Below are positions 41,837-50,513 of a stretch of 64,000 nucleotides of DNA, in pieces (within the stretch, counting starts at the first letter, position 1; the number at the start of each line of letters is the position of its first letter). The stretch lies in assembly GCF_018986915.1 (NCBI RefSeq), contig NZ_CP076723.1, forward strand, positions 580,631 to 644,630, given 5' to 3'. The position numbers and the translations under genes are program-made. Source of the DNA: Geomonas oryzisoli (GTDB taxonomy: Bacteria > Desulfobacterota > Desulfuromonadia > Geobacterales > Geobacteraceae). The notes beneath the pieces are model-generated. The model did no database searches. It saw only the letters and a list, made by a program, of their open reading frames with translations, and had not been told where the DNA came from.

Positions 41837-43780
41837 TTAGATAGCCTCCCACGCTTCGTACAGTGCGGCGATTTCTGCGCTCAGTTGAGCGTGACGTTCC
41901 CCGGCGACACGGGCCGCCTCATGATCGGCGAAGAACTCAGGCGCGGCCATTTCCTCTTCGAGTTTGGCGAGCTCCCCCTCCTTCACTCCGATCTTATCCT
42001 CTATTTCCGACAGCTTGCGCTCCCGGGCGCGCTCTTCCTTCTGGCGCTGCTTGTCCAACTCGCGCTGCTGCTGGCGGGACAGGCGCTGATCCGGTTGCTC
42101 CTCCGCCGCTGGCGCCGGGTTCTCCTCACCTTTTGCGGGGGTAAGCCGCCCCAGGCCGTCCTGCCCTGGCGCCCCGGCCGCTCCGGCGGTCTTTTCCAGG
42201 TAGTACTCGTAGTCGCCGTAGAAGCTTTCCAGCTTGCCGCCGCCGACCTCGACCACGCGGGTGGCCAGACCGTCGATGAAGTGGCGGTCGTGGGAGACGA
42301 AGACCACGGTCCCGCCGAAATGCTTGAGCGCCTCGAGAAGCACGTCCTTGCTGAACAGGTCGAGGTGGTTGGTCGGCTCGTCCATCAAAAGGAGGTTGGT
42401 GGGGCGCAGCAACAGCTTGGCGAGCGCCAGGCGGTTTCTTTCGCCACCGGAGAGGACGCCGACTTTCTTGTGTATGTCGTCGCCGGAGAAAAGGAAAGCA
42501 CCGAGTATGTCGCGCAGCTGCGGCACCATGTCGTAGGGCGCATCGGCCAGGAGTTCGTCGTAGACCGAGCGGGATGCGTCCAGCTCCTGGGCCTGGTCCT
42601 GGGCGAAGTAGTCCTTGATCACGTTGTGGCCGTCCTTCACCGTGCCGGAGGTGACGTCGGCGTTGGCCAGGACGCGCATCAGTGTCGATTTTCCCGCGCC
42701 GTTATGTCCCACCAGCGCGATCCTCTCGCCGCTCTCCACGGTCAGATCGACCTGGTTCAGCACCACGTTGCTGCCGTAGGCCTTGACCACGCCGGTGAGT
42801 TCCATCACCGTCTTGCCGCTTTTGGGCGCGGAGGGGAAGCGGAAGTGGATCTTCTTGCGCTCAGGAGGGAGGACGATGCGCTCGATCTTCTCCAGCTGCT
42901 TGATGCGCGACTGCACCATGGCGGCCTTGTCGGCCTTGTAGCGGAAGCGGGAGATGAAATCTTCCATCTTCTCAACTTCCTCGTCCTGACGCCGCTTGGC
43001 GTCGCGCAGGGCGGAAACCCGCTCCTCGCGCTGCACCAGGTAATTGCTGTAGTTGCAATGGTAGTCGGTGATGGCGTGATTCCAGACCTCGGCGATCCGG
43101 GAGCAGACCTGGTCCAGGAAGAAGCGGTCGTGGGATACCAGCATCACGGAGTAGGGGTAGCCCTGCAGGTATCCTTCCAGCCAGTTGCGCGCCTCGATGT
43201 CCAGGTGGTTGGTCGGCTCGTCCAGAAGGAGCACGTTCGGTTTCTTAAGGAGAAGCTTGGCGAGGGCTATGCGCATCTGCCACCCCCCCGAGAACTCGCC
43301 GCACTCCTTTTCCCAGTCGGCGGGGGAGAAGCCCAGACCGGTGAGGACGTTGCCGACCTCGCTCTCCATGGCGTAGCCACCCTTGAGGCGGAACTCTTCC
43401 TGGAGGTGGCCGAAGCGGTCCAGGAGCTGGTCGTGTCCCGGCGCGTCGTGCGGCTCGTGCTCCAGGCGGGCCGTCAGCTCCGCGATCTCCCGCTCGATAT
43501 CCTGCAGCTCGGACAGTGCCGTCATCACCTCCGCGAAGAGCGGCTGCCCTTTGGCCACGATGCCGTCCTGGGGGAGGTAGCCGACCGTGCCGCCGCGGGT
43601 GATCTGGATCTCGCCGCTGCTGCTCTCGACCTCGCCCGCGATGATGCGCATGAGCGTCGACTTGCCGGCGCCGTTTTCGCCGACGAGGCCCACGCGCTCG
43701 CCCTTTTTGAGGTGCCAATTGATCTCGGTGAAAAGCGGTTTGCCCGCGAAATCCTTGGAGAGTTTCTTCAGGTGCAACAT
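41837..43780 (-). CDS. ABC-F family ATPase (ribosome-associated type)
   Basis: 647 residues with two ABC domains and no membrane part. Walker [10 protein letters not shown] and GHNGAGKST. Signatures: [15 protein letters not shown] and [15 protein letters not shown]. Walker [12 protein letters not shown] and [11 protein letters not shown]. An arm/linker lies between them and a charged coiled-coil at the C-terminus (about 565-640), as in Uup/YheS-like members. These ATPases act on ribosomes. ATG 43780 with AAGGA upstream is preferred over a start 18 codons earlier that enters the inverted repeat. Confidence 0.9.
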   Translation of the reverse strand: MLHLKKLSKDFAGKPLFTEINWHLKKGERVGLVGENGAGKSTLMRIIAGEVESSSGEIQITRGGTVGYLPQDGIVAKGQPLFAEVMTALSELQDIEREIAELTARLEHEPHDAPGHDQLLDRFGHLQEEFRLKGGYAMESEVGNVLTGLGFSPADWEKECGEFSGGWQMRIALAKLLLKKPNVLLLDEPTNHLDIEARNWLEGYLQGYPYSVMLVSHDRFFLDQVCSRIAEVWNHAITDYHCNYSNYLVQREERVSALRDAKRRQDEEVEKMEDFISRFRYKADKAAMVQSRIKQLEKIERIVLPPERKKIHFRFPSAPKSGKTVMELTGVVKAYGSNVVLNQVDLTVESGERIALVGHNGAGKSTLMRVLANADVTSGTVKDGHNVIKDYFAQDQAQELDASRSVYDELLADAPYDMVPQLRDILGAFLFSGDDIHKKVGVLSGGERNRLALAKLLLRPTNLLLMDEPTNHLDLFSKDVLLEALKHFGGTVVFVSHDRHFIDGLATRVVEVGGGKLESFYGDYEYYLEKTAGAAGAPGQDGLGRLTPAKGEENPAPAAEEQPDQRLSRQQQRELDKQRQKEERARERKLSEIEDKIGVKEGELAKLEEEMAAPEFFADHEAARVAGERHAQLSAEIAALYEAWEAI

Positions 43781-43829
43781 GAATTTTTCCTTCCTTCTAT
43801 TGGTTATGCAATCAAAACCAAAACCATTG

Positions 43830-43910
43830 GCCACGGAGAAAATCTGAGAAAATCAGAGAACTACTAAAAGGTTTTGATTCTCTCAGATGTCCTCAGATTT
43901 TCTCCGTGGC
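43830..43910. repeat. 81-bp inverted repeat between YajD-like and ABC-F genes
   Basis: The outer arms 43830-43848 and 43892-43910 are perfect 19-bp complements (starting GCCACGGAGAAAATC). Inner pieces AGAGAA/TTCTCT and ATCAAAACC/GGTTTTGAT also pair. The palindrome fills most of the 143-base gap, and its transcript would form one long hairpin ahead of the ABC-F start. Confidence 0.8.
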
Positions 43911-43923
43911 AAAAGGTTCTGTC

Positions 43924-44256
43924 TTATTTTTTGTCTTTGCCTTCGAGATAGTCCGCGAGGATGGTGCGGCTGTGCTCGTCATCGTGGCAGTAGACACAGA
44001 GGTTTTCCCAGTTGCTGCCGTCGGGCGGGTTGTAGTTGTGGTTGCCATCCTTGTGGTGCACGGTCAAAAGATGCAGGTTGGCGAGTTCGAACTCCCGTCC
44101 GCACTTGGCGCAGATCCAGCCATGCATCTTGAGAGACTTCTCCCGGTAGTTCTCGGGGCGCTGCTGCTCGCCGCGCATCTTGCGCACCAGTTCGTCGATC
44201 TCTTCGGCGCTTTTCGGCGGGACGTTCCGCGGCCCGCGTGGGCGGAAAGCTGACAT
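43924..44256 (-). CDS. HNH nuclease-like protein, YajD family
   Basis: 110 residues closely resembling Escherichia coli YajD: YREKSLKMHGWICAKCGREF, the HNH core TVHHKDGNHNYNPPDGSNWE, and LCVYCHDDEHS. CAKC and CVYC form a structural zinc site. The N-terminus carries a basic, proline-rich extension. ATG 44256 has AGGAGG upstream; the frame reaches further, but through repeat sequence. Presumed nuclease; the target is unknown. Confidence 0.85.
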   Translation of the reverse strand: MSAFRPRGPRNVPPKSAEEIDELVRKMRGEQQRPENYREKSLKMHGWICAKCGREFELANLHLLTVHHKDGNHNYNPPDGSNWENLCVYCHDDEHSRTILADYLEGKDKK

Positions 44257-44294
44257 GGGTGATCCTCCTGTATATCTGCGTCGTTGTCCATCTC

Positions 44295-44384
44295 CTCCCC
44301 CCGGAGGGGGGAGGTTGGGAGGGGGGCAGGGAGCGGGCAGAAGGCAAAGCCCCCCTCCCTGTCCCTCCCCCTCCGGGGGAGGGG
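44295..44384. repeat. G/C-rich snap-back repeats between HD and HNH genes
   Basis: Two short hairpins (44295-44313, CTCCCCCC...GGGGGGAG; 44363-44384, CCCTCCCCC...GGGGGAGGGG) flank a run of G-blocks that could fold into a quadruplex (44306-44336). The element resembles the one at 35956-35980 and is probably a dispersed intergenic repeat. Confidence 0.6.
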
Positions 44385-44417
44385 ACGCATGAGATGAGGT
44401 GCAGTCTCCTGTTGCGT

Positions 44418-44993
44418 CTAGAGGTTCCCCTTGAGCCCTATAGCTTCGGCCTCGGTCTTCATCCCCTCGATGGTGTCCGCGATCAAGTCGTTCAACTCCA
44501 CTCCCATCATGGCGGCGCCCTTTTCGATGATGGAACGGTCGGCGCCGGCGGCGAACGCCTTGTCCTTCCACTTTTTCGTGACGCTCTTCACAGGTAGATC
44601 CAGGATGCTCTTGGAGGGACGCACCAGCGCGGACGCGGCAACGAGGCCGGTCAACTCGTCGATGGTGAAGAGGGTCTTCTCCAGGTTGCTGAGCGGCTCG
44701 ACGTCGCTGCAGATCCCCCAGCCGTGGGAAACCACCGCGCGGATGTAATCCTCAGGCCACCCCGCATTCTTAAGGATCTCCGGCGCCTTGTGACAGTGCT
44801 CTTCCGGATGGCGCTCGTAGTCGATGTCATGCGCCAGGCCGATCACGCCCCACATGTCTTCATCTTCGCCATACTTCTTCGCCATGTGGCGCATCACCGC
44901 TTCCACCGCGAGGGAGTGTCTTCTCATCTGGTCGCTGGGCAGGTATTCCTCGATCAGTTTCCAGGTTGCTTCCCTGGTCGGTTTGCTACTCAT
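44418..44993 (-). CDS. HD-domain hydrolase
   Basis: 191 residues with an HD-domain pattern: His26 (RRHSLAVE), His55-Asp56 (LAHDIDYERHPE), and a later helix with HGWG. Such proteins hydrolyse phosphate esters of nucleotides or other metabolites with a metal. The family is common as a stand-alone 190-residue protein. ATG 44993 follows GGGAGG; a longer frame lacks a ribosome site. It lies upstream of the YajD-like gene in the same direction, separated by the G/C-rich repeat. Confidence 0.82.
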   Translation of the reverse strand: MSSKPTREATWKLIEEYLPSDQMRRHSLAVEAVMRHMAKKYGEDEDMWGVIGLAHDIDYERHPEEHCHKAPEILKNAGWPEDYIRAVVSHGWGICSDVEPLSNLEKTLFTIDELTGLVAASALVRPSKSILDLPVKSVTKKWKDKAFAAGADRSIIEKGAAMMGVELNDLIADTIEGMKTEAEAIGLKGNL

Positions 44994-45060
44994 AAACGTG
45001 CCTCCCACGTGATTTGTACAGCGTTGGATCGTAGTCAAAACGGCAAACGATGTCAATTAG

Positions 45061-45561
45061 CTAAGCCTTAGGCTCCAGCCGGGCGATTTTGGGCTCGTGC
45101 CCCTTCTTGTACACCATCAGCGTCCGCTTGAAGTTGATCACGATGTCGCCGTTCTGGGTGAAGCCGGTGGTCTTCACCGTGACGATGCCCAGGTTCGGCC
45201 GCGACTTCGATTCCCGCTTGGCCAGCACTTCGGACTGGGAATACAGGGTGTCCCCCTCGAAGAGCGGGTTGGGAAGGGTGACCTCGTCCCAGCCGAGGTT
45301 GGCGAAGACGTTCTGGGAAATGTCGGTGACGCTCTGGCCGGTGACGATGGCCAAGGTGAGGGTGGAGTCGACCAGCGGCTTGCCGAATTCGGTTTGCGCC
45401 GAGTAGTGCTGGTCGAAGTGGATCGGGGCCGTGTTCTGGGTCAGCAGCGTGAACCAGATGTTGTCGGTCTTGGTGATGGTCCGCCCCAGCGGGTGTGGGT
45501 ACACGTCGCCTACTTCAAAATCCTCGAAGAACCTGCCGCGCCAACCTTCCTTGATTGCCAT
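45061..45561 (-). CDS. MaoC-like acyl dehydratase/hydratase
   Basis: 166 residues of a single hot-dog domain: GRFFEDFEVGDVYPHPLGRTIT, the catalytic segment NTAPIHFDQHYS (Asp/His of (R)-specific hydratases) and SVTDISQNVFANLGWDEV. It probably hydrates an enoyl-CoA. No partner genes for a pathway are adjacent. The neighbouring HD gene starts 67 bases beyond its stop. Confidence 0.85.
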   Translation of the reverse strand: MAIKEGWRGRFFEDFEVGDVYPHPLGRTITKTDNIWFTLLTQNTAPIHFDQHYSAQTEFGKPLVDSTLTLAIVTGQSVTDISQNVFANLGWDEVTLPNPLFEGDTLYSQSEVLAKRESKSRPNLGIVTVKTTGFTQNGDIVINFKRTLMVYKKGHEPKIARLEPKA

Positions 45562-45613
45562 TTCGACCTCCGGTTTCTTGGTAGTAGGAGCGGCGTTCGC
45601 CGCTATTTATGTC

Positions 45614-46555
45614 TCACTCAGCTACCGTCTGTGACCTGACGTAGAGGATCAGCCCGACCAGCGACAGCGCGACGCCGACCATCCCGGCTCCGCCAGGCCA
45701 GGCCCCGCCCAGGAACAGGATCTCCCCCAGCAATGAAAAGATCACCTCGGTGGACTGGGTGGCGTCGACGGCGGAGAGCTCGAAAGGGGTCTTCGCCAGA
45801 TGGCGCGCCTTGTAGAACAAAGTGGTGGCTATGACGCCCGAGAAGACGGCGACCACCGCGGTGTTGATCAATTGCCCTCCCGAAGGGAGCGGCGGCTGCA
45901 CGCAGAGCGTCAGCACGATCCAGAACGGGATCGAGCCGAGCACCATGATCAGTACCCGGGCCACGCTGTCGTCGAGAACGGCTGCGCTGCTTTCGGGGAG
46001 GCGGGCGATCTTGCCGTGGCGCGCCTCCCAGATGAGCTGGTTCCCCAAGGGATAGGCAAAAGCGGCCACCAGTACGGGGACGACGCCCAGGAGGGTCGCC
46101 CTGATCGATGCCGCTGACGCCTGCTCGCCGGTCACCAGCACGATGCCGATGAAAATGAGTGCGGTGAAGACGATCCCCCGCATCGGGACGCGCTTGCCGA
46201 ACAGCAGCAGGACCAGCGGTGTCGCCAGGATGGTCGATTGCCAGGTAGTCGCCACAACCCAACCGGGTGCGAAGGACGAACTGAAGGTAAGAAGGGAATA
46301 GAACACGCCGAACCCGATGCTGCCGGCCAGGGTCCAGAAGCACCAGTTGTTGCGAAAGGCACAGAAGACGCCCTTGAGCAGGCGCGACTTTCCGGCGAGT
46401 ACCAGCCAAAGGCTCAGCATGAAGAACATGTAGAAGTAGCGCAGGCTGGCAGTCCAGATCCAGTGCCCGCCCTGCAGGCTCATGGCGCGGTTCAGGACGA
46501 AGGTGCTGCTGAAGAAGAGGGCTGAACAGATGCCGATAACGATAAGACGTGTCAT
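45614..46555 (-). CDS. multidrug-efflux-type DMT transporter
   Basis: 313 residues with ten membrane helices in two EamA-like halves. Sequence features such as FFSSTFVLNRAMSLQGGHW and the ending GGAGMVGVALSLVGL fit the multidrug resistance efflux transporter group of the DMT superfamily. It sits in the inner membrane; the substrate is unknown. The start at 46555 reads GTCATAG on the plus strand, with TACT upstream and only a poor ribosome site. Confidence 0.82.
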   Translation of the reverse strand: MTRLIVIGICSALFFSSTFVLNRAMSLQGGHWIWTASLRYFYMFFMLSLWLVLAGKSRLLKGVFCAFRNNWCFWTLAGSIGFGVFYSLLTFSSSFAPGWVVATTWQSTILATPLVLLLFGKRVPMRGIVFTALIFIGIVLVTGEQASAASIRATLLGVVPVLVAAFAYPLGNQLIWEARHGKIARLPESSAAVLDDSVARVLIMVLGSIPFWIVLTLCVQPPLPSGGQLINTAVVAVFSGVIATTLFYKARHLAKTPFELSAVDATQSTEVIFSLLGEILFLGGAWPGGAGMVGVALSLVGLILYVRSQTVAE

Positions 46556-46766
46556 AGTACCCGGGCTTGATGGAATATGCCTGCTTTGGCGCGGCTAGAT
46601 CTCTGTAGCCGAAATCGCATTGCAGGTAAAGCGAAAACGCTTCAACTCAAAGTACGTCGGCGCTCGCTCACTGTCTTGCCATCCACTCTTCGTTCCCCTC
46701 CCGTAAACGTCTCCAAAGTACTGCAAACACAGGTTTGACACGGATTCGGGCAGGGGGCATTCTGCG

Positions 46767-46795
46767 TTGACAATAGTTGTCTATGATGATACTTT
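46767..46795 (+). promoter_or_regulatory. sigma-70 promoter of the repeat-rich envelope protein
   Basis: TTGACA, a 17-base spacer and TACTTT. Transcription from about 46802 would exclude the TTG start at 46777 and supports the GTG at 46843. Confidence 0.6.
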
Positions 46796-46842
46796 CCGAC
46801 ACGTTCAACGCTTTATACCTTATGCCCGGAAAGGTTCATCAC

Positions 46843-49191
46843 GTGCATCTTTATAAGATTTTCCGTGCCTCATTCTCGAAAATTCCAGTAGTCCTGCTCC
46901 TCATAGCGCTTCTTCTGCCCGCGCCCGCCTTTTCTCTTGATTCTGACGATTCGCAGATCTTTATCACCGGATTCAATGCCTATCAGAAAAGAGACTATAA
47001 AGCCGCGATCGACAACATGTCGGGGCTGCTCAAGAAGTACCCGGATACGCCGCTCAAGGACATGGCGATCTTCTGGCTGGCCAGGGCGCACTACAAGGTG
47101 GGCAACAACGCAGAAGCCGGCAAGTACATGGCTCAGTTCCTCCACGACTATCCCGAGAGCCCGCTGAAAGCGACCGTCGAGGATGAGCTGCTCCAGCTCG
47201 CCGACAAATATCAGAAGGGGCAGCCGATCACCGCTGCGCCGAAGACCGCTGCACAGCCTGTCATAGACAAGGCTGCCGCTGAGAAGGCTGCCGCTGAGAA
47301 GGCTGCCGCTGAGAAGGCTGCCGCTGAGAAGGCTGCCGCTGAAAAGGCCGCCGCTGAGAAGACCGCTGCTGAGAAGGCCGCTGCTGAGAAGGCCGCTGCT
47401 GAGAAGGTTGCCGCCGACAAGATTGCCGCCGACAAGGCTGCTGCTGAGAAAGCTGCCGCTGAGAAAGCTGCCGCTGAGAAGGCTGCCGCTGAGAAGGCTG
47501 CCGCTGAGAAAACTGCCGCTCTGAAGGCCGAGGCAAAGAAGACCGCCAAGGCCAAAAAGCCGGTTGCTGAAAAGGGTAAATCGCCCGCCCTTCGTAAGAA
47601 GGCAATTGCTGCTTACAAGGGTGTCATCGATCGTTATCCCGGCACCGCGGCCGCGTCCAACGCATCGGCAAAACTGCTGCAGATGGGAATCCAGTATCCT
47701 GCCATCAAGAGCGTGGGCACGACTGCAGCCCCGGGCGAAGTGACGCAGGTCTTTGAAATCGAAGTGGCCCAGTTTGCCGACGTCGATGTGGACCTCGGTG
47801 CAGCCGCCGAGTCGTTGGAGGCTGGTAAAGCATTTGCGATCCCGATGGTTATCGCCAACACGGGGAACGGCAGCGACAGCTTCTCCCTCGAATCCGGATT
47901 CCCGCCGGAGTATGGCTTCCATTTCGCCGCGGCAGCCAACCCGGGTGTTGCCATTACCAAAACCCCGACTCTCGCTGTGGGCGAGAAGTTCAGGGTGGTC
48001 GGAGTCGGCACCATGCCGCGCGGCAACATCGACGGACAGAAGAACAGCTACCCCGTCAAGGTCACCTCCTCCTTTGCCAAAGAGGCTTCGCAGACCAGGG
48101 AAATCGCCCTGGTAACCTCGGCGCCGCTGCTCAGGGGCGTGGTGAAGACGGAGAAGACCAAGCTGTTGCCCGGCGAAAAGGTCTCCTACCGTATCTCCCT
48201 GCTCAACATAGGCAGCGCACCGGCCCGCGCTGTCACGTTCCGGCTCAACTATCCGCCGCAGTACGAACCGGTCGGGTTGCCTTCCGCAGCCAAGCAGGAG
48301 GCGGGCGCCCTGGTCATGAGCGGTATGAGGCTCAAGTCGGGCGAGAGCCAGGACATCAACGTCACCTTCCGCCTCAAAGATGAGGCGCTGGCAGACCAGG
48401 AGCTGTTCGTTAGGGCAGATATCCTCAACGGCGATCTGGACAAGAAGGAATCCTTCGTGTCGGCCACCTCGGTCGTCCAGAGGGTGAGCGGGGTGACCGC
48501 CAGGACCACCGCCGGGAAAGTGGTCGTGATCCCGGGGCAGACCGTCTCCGTCCCGCTTATCGTGACCAACACCGGCAACGTCAGGGAAGTCTTCTCCATC
48601 AAGGCCACCGTGCCAGCCGATGCAGCGTACAAGTTCTACGAAGACGTGAACCGGGACGGCAAACGGCAGAGCAGCGAACCGATCATCAACCACGTCGGAT
48701 CGCTCTCGCCCAGGGAAGAGGCGTACGTCATCTTCGAAATAGAGACCCCGGCAACTGCGACCGATGGCGCTGCTGCTTCCGCCTCGGTCCGGTTCGAGTC
48801 CGAGAATGCACCGGATCGCTCCGCCGCCGTCAACCTGCAGATGGCCTACTCCCGTCCTGTGCTGGAGTTGAGCCTGGCAGCACGCGGCGGCAAGCTCAAA
48901 CCGGGTGAGGTCTCCTCGCTGGAGCTCAACTGCGTCAACCGCGGCTCCAACCTGGCCAAGCAGGTCACCCTGCAGAGTGTCCTCCCGGCACAGCTCGAGC
49001 TGGTCGCTGCGGATCCTTCCTTCAGCAGGGTCGACAACGGGGTGTACCTCTGGCGCTTCGACGAGCTCGGCGCTGGCGAAAAGCGAAACATCAAGGTAAC
49101 CTATCGTGTCAAGCCTGGTATCGCCGTCGGCACCAGCGTGCAGATGAAGAATTCGCTGACTTACCAGGACCTTCTCGGGAACAGGTACTGA
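46843..49191 (+). CDS. exported TPR / Ala-Lys-Glu repeat / CARDB-like repeat protein
   Basis: 782 residues from GTG 46843 (GGAAAGG eight bases upstream). A signal peptide ends near PAFS. Two or three YbgF-like TPRs follow, then about 17 tandem AAAEK-type pentads (roughly residues 140-225, helical and coiled-coil-like). After that come a second TPR-like piece and four to five immunoglobulin-like domains with CARDB/DUF11 motifs ([49 protein letters not shown]). The layout suggests a long periplasmic or outer-membrane stalk. One base separates it from the LysM gene. Function unknown. Confidence 0.75.
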   Translation: MHLYKIFRASFSKIPVVLLLIALLLPAPAFSLDSDDSQIFITGFNAYQKRDYKAAIDNMSGLLKKYPDTPLKDMAIFWLARAHYKVGNNAEAGKYMAQFLHDYPESPLKATVEDELLQLADKYQKGQPITAAPKTAAQPVIDKAAAEKAAAEKAAAEKAAAEKAAAEKAAAEKTAAEKAAAEKAAAEKVAADKIAADKAAAEKAAAEKAAAEKAAAEKAAAEKTAALKAEAKKTAKAKKPVAEKGKSPALRKKAIAAYKGVIDRYPGTAAASNASAKLLQMGIQYPAIKSVGTTAAPGEVTQVFEIEVAQFADVDVDLGAAAESLEAGKAFAIPMVIANTGNGSDSFSLESGFPPEYGFHFAAAANPGVAITKTPTLAVGEKFRVVGVGTMPRGNIDGQKNSYPVKVTSSFAKEASQTREIALVTSAPLLRGVVKTEKTKLLPGEKVSYRISLLNIGSAPARAVTFRLNYPPQYEPVGLPSAAKQEAGALVMSGMRLKSGESQDINVTFRLKDEALADQELFVRADILNGDLDKKESFVSATSVVQRVSGVTARTTAGKVVVIPGQTVSVPLIVTNTGNVREVFSIKATVPADAAYKFYEDVNRDGKRQSSEPIINHVGSLSPREEAYVIFEIETPATATDGAAASASVRFESENAPDRSAAVNLQMAYSRPVLELSLAARGGKLKPGEVSSLELNCVNRGSNLAKQVTLQSVLPAQLELVAADPSFSRVDNGVYLWRFDELGAGEKRNIKVTYRVKPGIAVGTSVQMKNSLTYQDLLGNRY
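47263..47520 (+). repeat. in-frame 15-bp tandem repeat encoding AAAEK
   Basis: About 17 units of a 15-bp repeat (core GCTGCCGCTGAGAAG) differ by single bases. Several adjacent units are identical, so recent slippage or copy-number change is likely. A few units read VAADK or IAADK. Confidence 0.9.
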
Positions 49192-49192
49192 G

Positions 49193-49762
49193 ATGGCAAA
49201 ACACCGCATCGTCACCCTCGGCAGCCTCGTGCTGCTTGCCTGCGGCAGCGCCGGGCATGCAGAAGAGATGCTGCTCTACACGCCCAAGCAGGCCACGGGC
49301 ACAGAGGCGCCGGCGTCACCGAAGGACGGGGTCCTGGTCCGGACGGTGACGGTGAAGCGCGGCGACACGCTTGCCAAACTTTCCCGAAAGCATATCGGGG
49401 TGTCCGACTACTTCCCCCAGATGCTCGTCTTCAACAGGATCAAGAACCCTGACCTGATTCATCCCGGGGACAAGCTGCTGGTCCCGGTGCCGCCGGGTCA
49501 GACGGCAAAGACGGAATCCAAGGGGAACCATCCCGTGCGCCGGCCGGCTGCTCCGAAAAAGGCCGCCTCACTCGAGAGAGTGCCGGTCAAGCCCGGCGAG
49601 CAGGAGCTGTTTCAACGGGCGCAGCGGGTGTACCTGGAGCATGATTACCGGGAAGCACTGGCTCGCCTGACCGACTTTTTAAGCAAGTTTCCTCGTTCGA
49701 GGTTCGCCGCGGATGCCTCCCTGTACCGCGCGGACTGTTTCCTGCACCTGTCCGGGGAGTAA
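49193..49762 (+). CDS. exported LysM-TPR protein (FimV-like)
   Basis: 189 residues: a signal peptide (about 1-23), a LysM domain (about 48-100; VKRGDTLAKLSRKH...NPDLIHPGDKLLVP), a basic/Pro linker and one to two TPR-like repeats (FQRAQRVYLEHDYREALARL). LysM binds peptidoglycan. It is coupled to the upstream repeat-rich protein (one-base gap). The arrangement recalls FimV/TspA-type polar or pilus-support proteins; the role is inferred. Confidence 0.78.
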   Translation: MAKHRIVTLGSLVLLACGSAGHAEEMLLYTPKQATGTEAPASPKDGVLVRTVTVKRGDTLAKLSRKHIGVSDYFPQMLVFNRIKNPDLIHPGDKLLVPVPPGQTAKTESKGNHPVRRPAAPKKAASLERVPVKPGEQELFQRAQRVYLEHDYREALARLTDFLSKFPRSRFAADASLYRADCFLHLSGE

Positions 49763-49949
49763 ATAGCCGCCTCTTCCGCCCGCTTCCAGACCTACACCAG
49801 AACCGCAACCACCGCGGGGGCACCTGTTGCTGAAGCACCACGCTGCGCCACAGATCCTGCTGGTAGAGCTGCGACTAGCGCGAGAGATAGCCTATTGTTG
49901 TGTAATGATATGTATTTATGAGGTTTTTTGAATGGGAGGGTTTGAACAA

Positions 49950-50432
49950 ATGCAAGAAGCGATGGCGTTCCGTGTTGCGGCAGATGCCGGCCAGGTTTTG
50001 GGTGTGTGCGAGAAGGCTGAATTCGCCTGCGCCGAGCTCTACCACTATTTCGCCAACCTCTTCAAGGACGAGCGGGAGATTTTTTATATCTGGCTGAAGA
50101 GCGCACTGGAGCGGGAAAACCGGGCCAGGCTTCTGACTCTGGTCGGCAAGCTCGCGCTGGACGATGTGATAGTGGGGGTGCATCTGGAACTGGCGGAGGC
50201 GGAAGAGATCCTCGCCAAGGTCCGCGCGTCTCTGGAGCTGGCAAAGGCAGAGCCCCCCGAGGTCCGGGAGGCTCTGCAGCTAGCCATGGATTTGGAACGC
50301 ACCCTGGATCGCATCACCATGGAAAAGGTGGTGCAGTTCACGGAGTCGTATCAACAGTGGTTCCTGGCCATCATGAACCGTGACCAGATGGAACTTTTGC
50401 AGAACGCCTACAAACAGCACGGCCGGGACTAG
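49950..50432 (+). CDS. helical hypothetical protein, possibly ferritin-like
   Basis: 160 residues, almost all helix. Segments EFACAELYHYFANLF, FYIWLKSALERENRARLL and HLELAEAEEILAKV put Glu and His at spacings like those of rubrerythrin/ferritin-like carboxylate-bridged iron proteins, but I cannot confirm a full site. GGGAGGG nine bases before ATG 49950 decides the start. It stands alone between the LysM operon and a convergent gene. Not recognised with certainty. Confidence 0.6.
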   Translation: MQEAMAFRVAADAGQVLGVCEKAEFACAELYHYFANLFKDEREIFYIWLKSALERENRARLLTLVGKLALDDVIVGVHLELAEAEEILAKVRASLELAKAEPPEVREALQLAMDLERTLDRITMEKVVQFTESYQQWFLAIMNRDQMELLQNAYKQHGRD

Positions 50433-50476
50433 CCCGGCCGGTGGGATTTGCATAAAATATCGAGATCGTCTTCCAG

Positions 50477-50513
50477 CGGCTACCGGATTTCCTGGCGGTA
50501 GCCGTTTAATTTT
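50477..50513 (+). terminator. terminator of the 49950-50432 gene
   Basis: CGGCTACCG-N10-CGGTAGCCG followed by TTTAATTTT. It overlaps the end of the convergent gene. Confidence 0.8.

Noticed and set aside
43781..43834. 18-codon N-terminal extension of the ABC-F protein
   Set aside because: It reads into an inverted repeat; ATG 43780 has a ribosome site and begins a standard ABC-F sequence.
47263..47520. Tandem array considered as CRISPR
   Set aside because: Units are contiguous, in frame and without unique spacers; they encode AAAEK.
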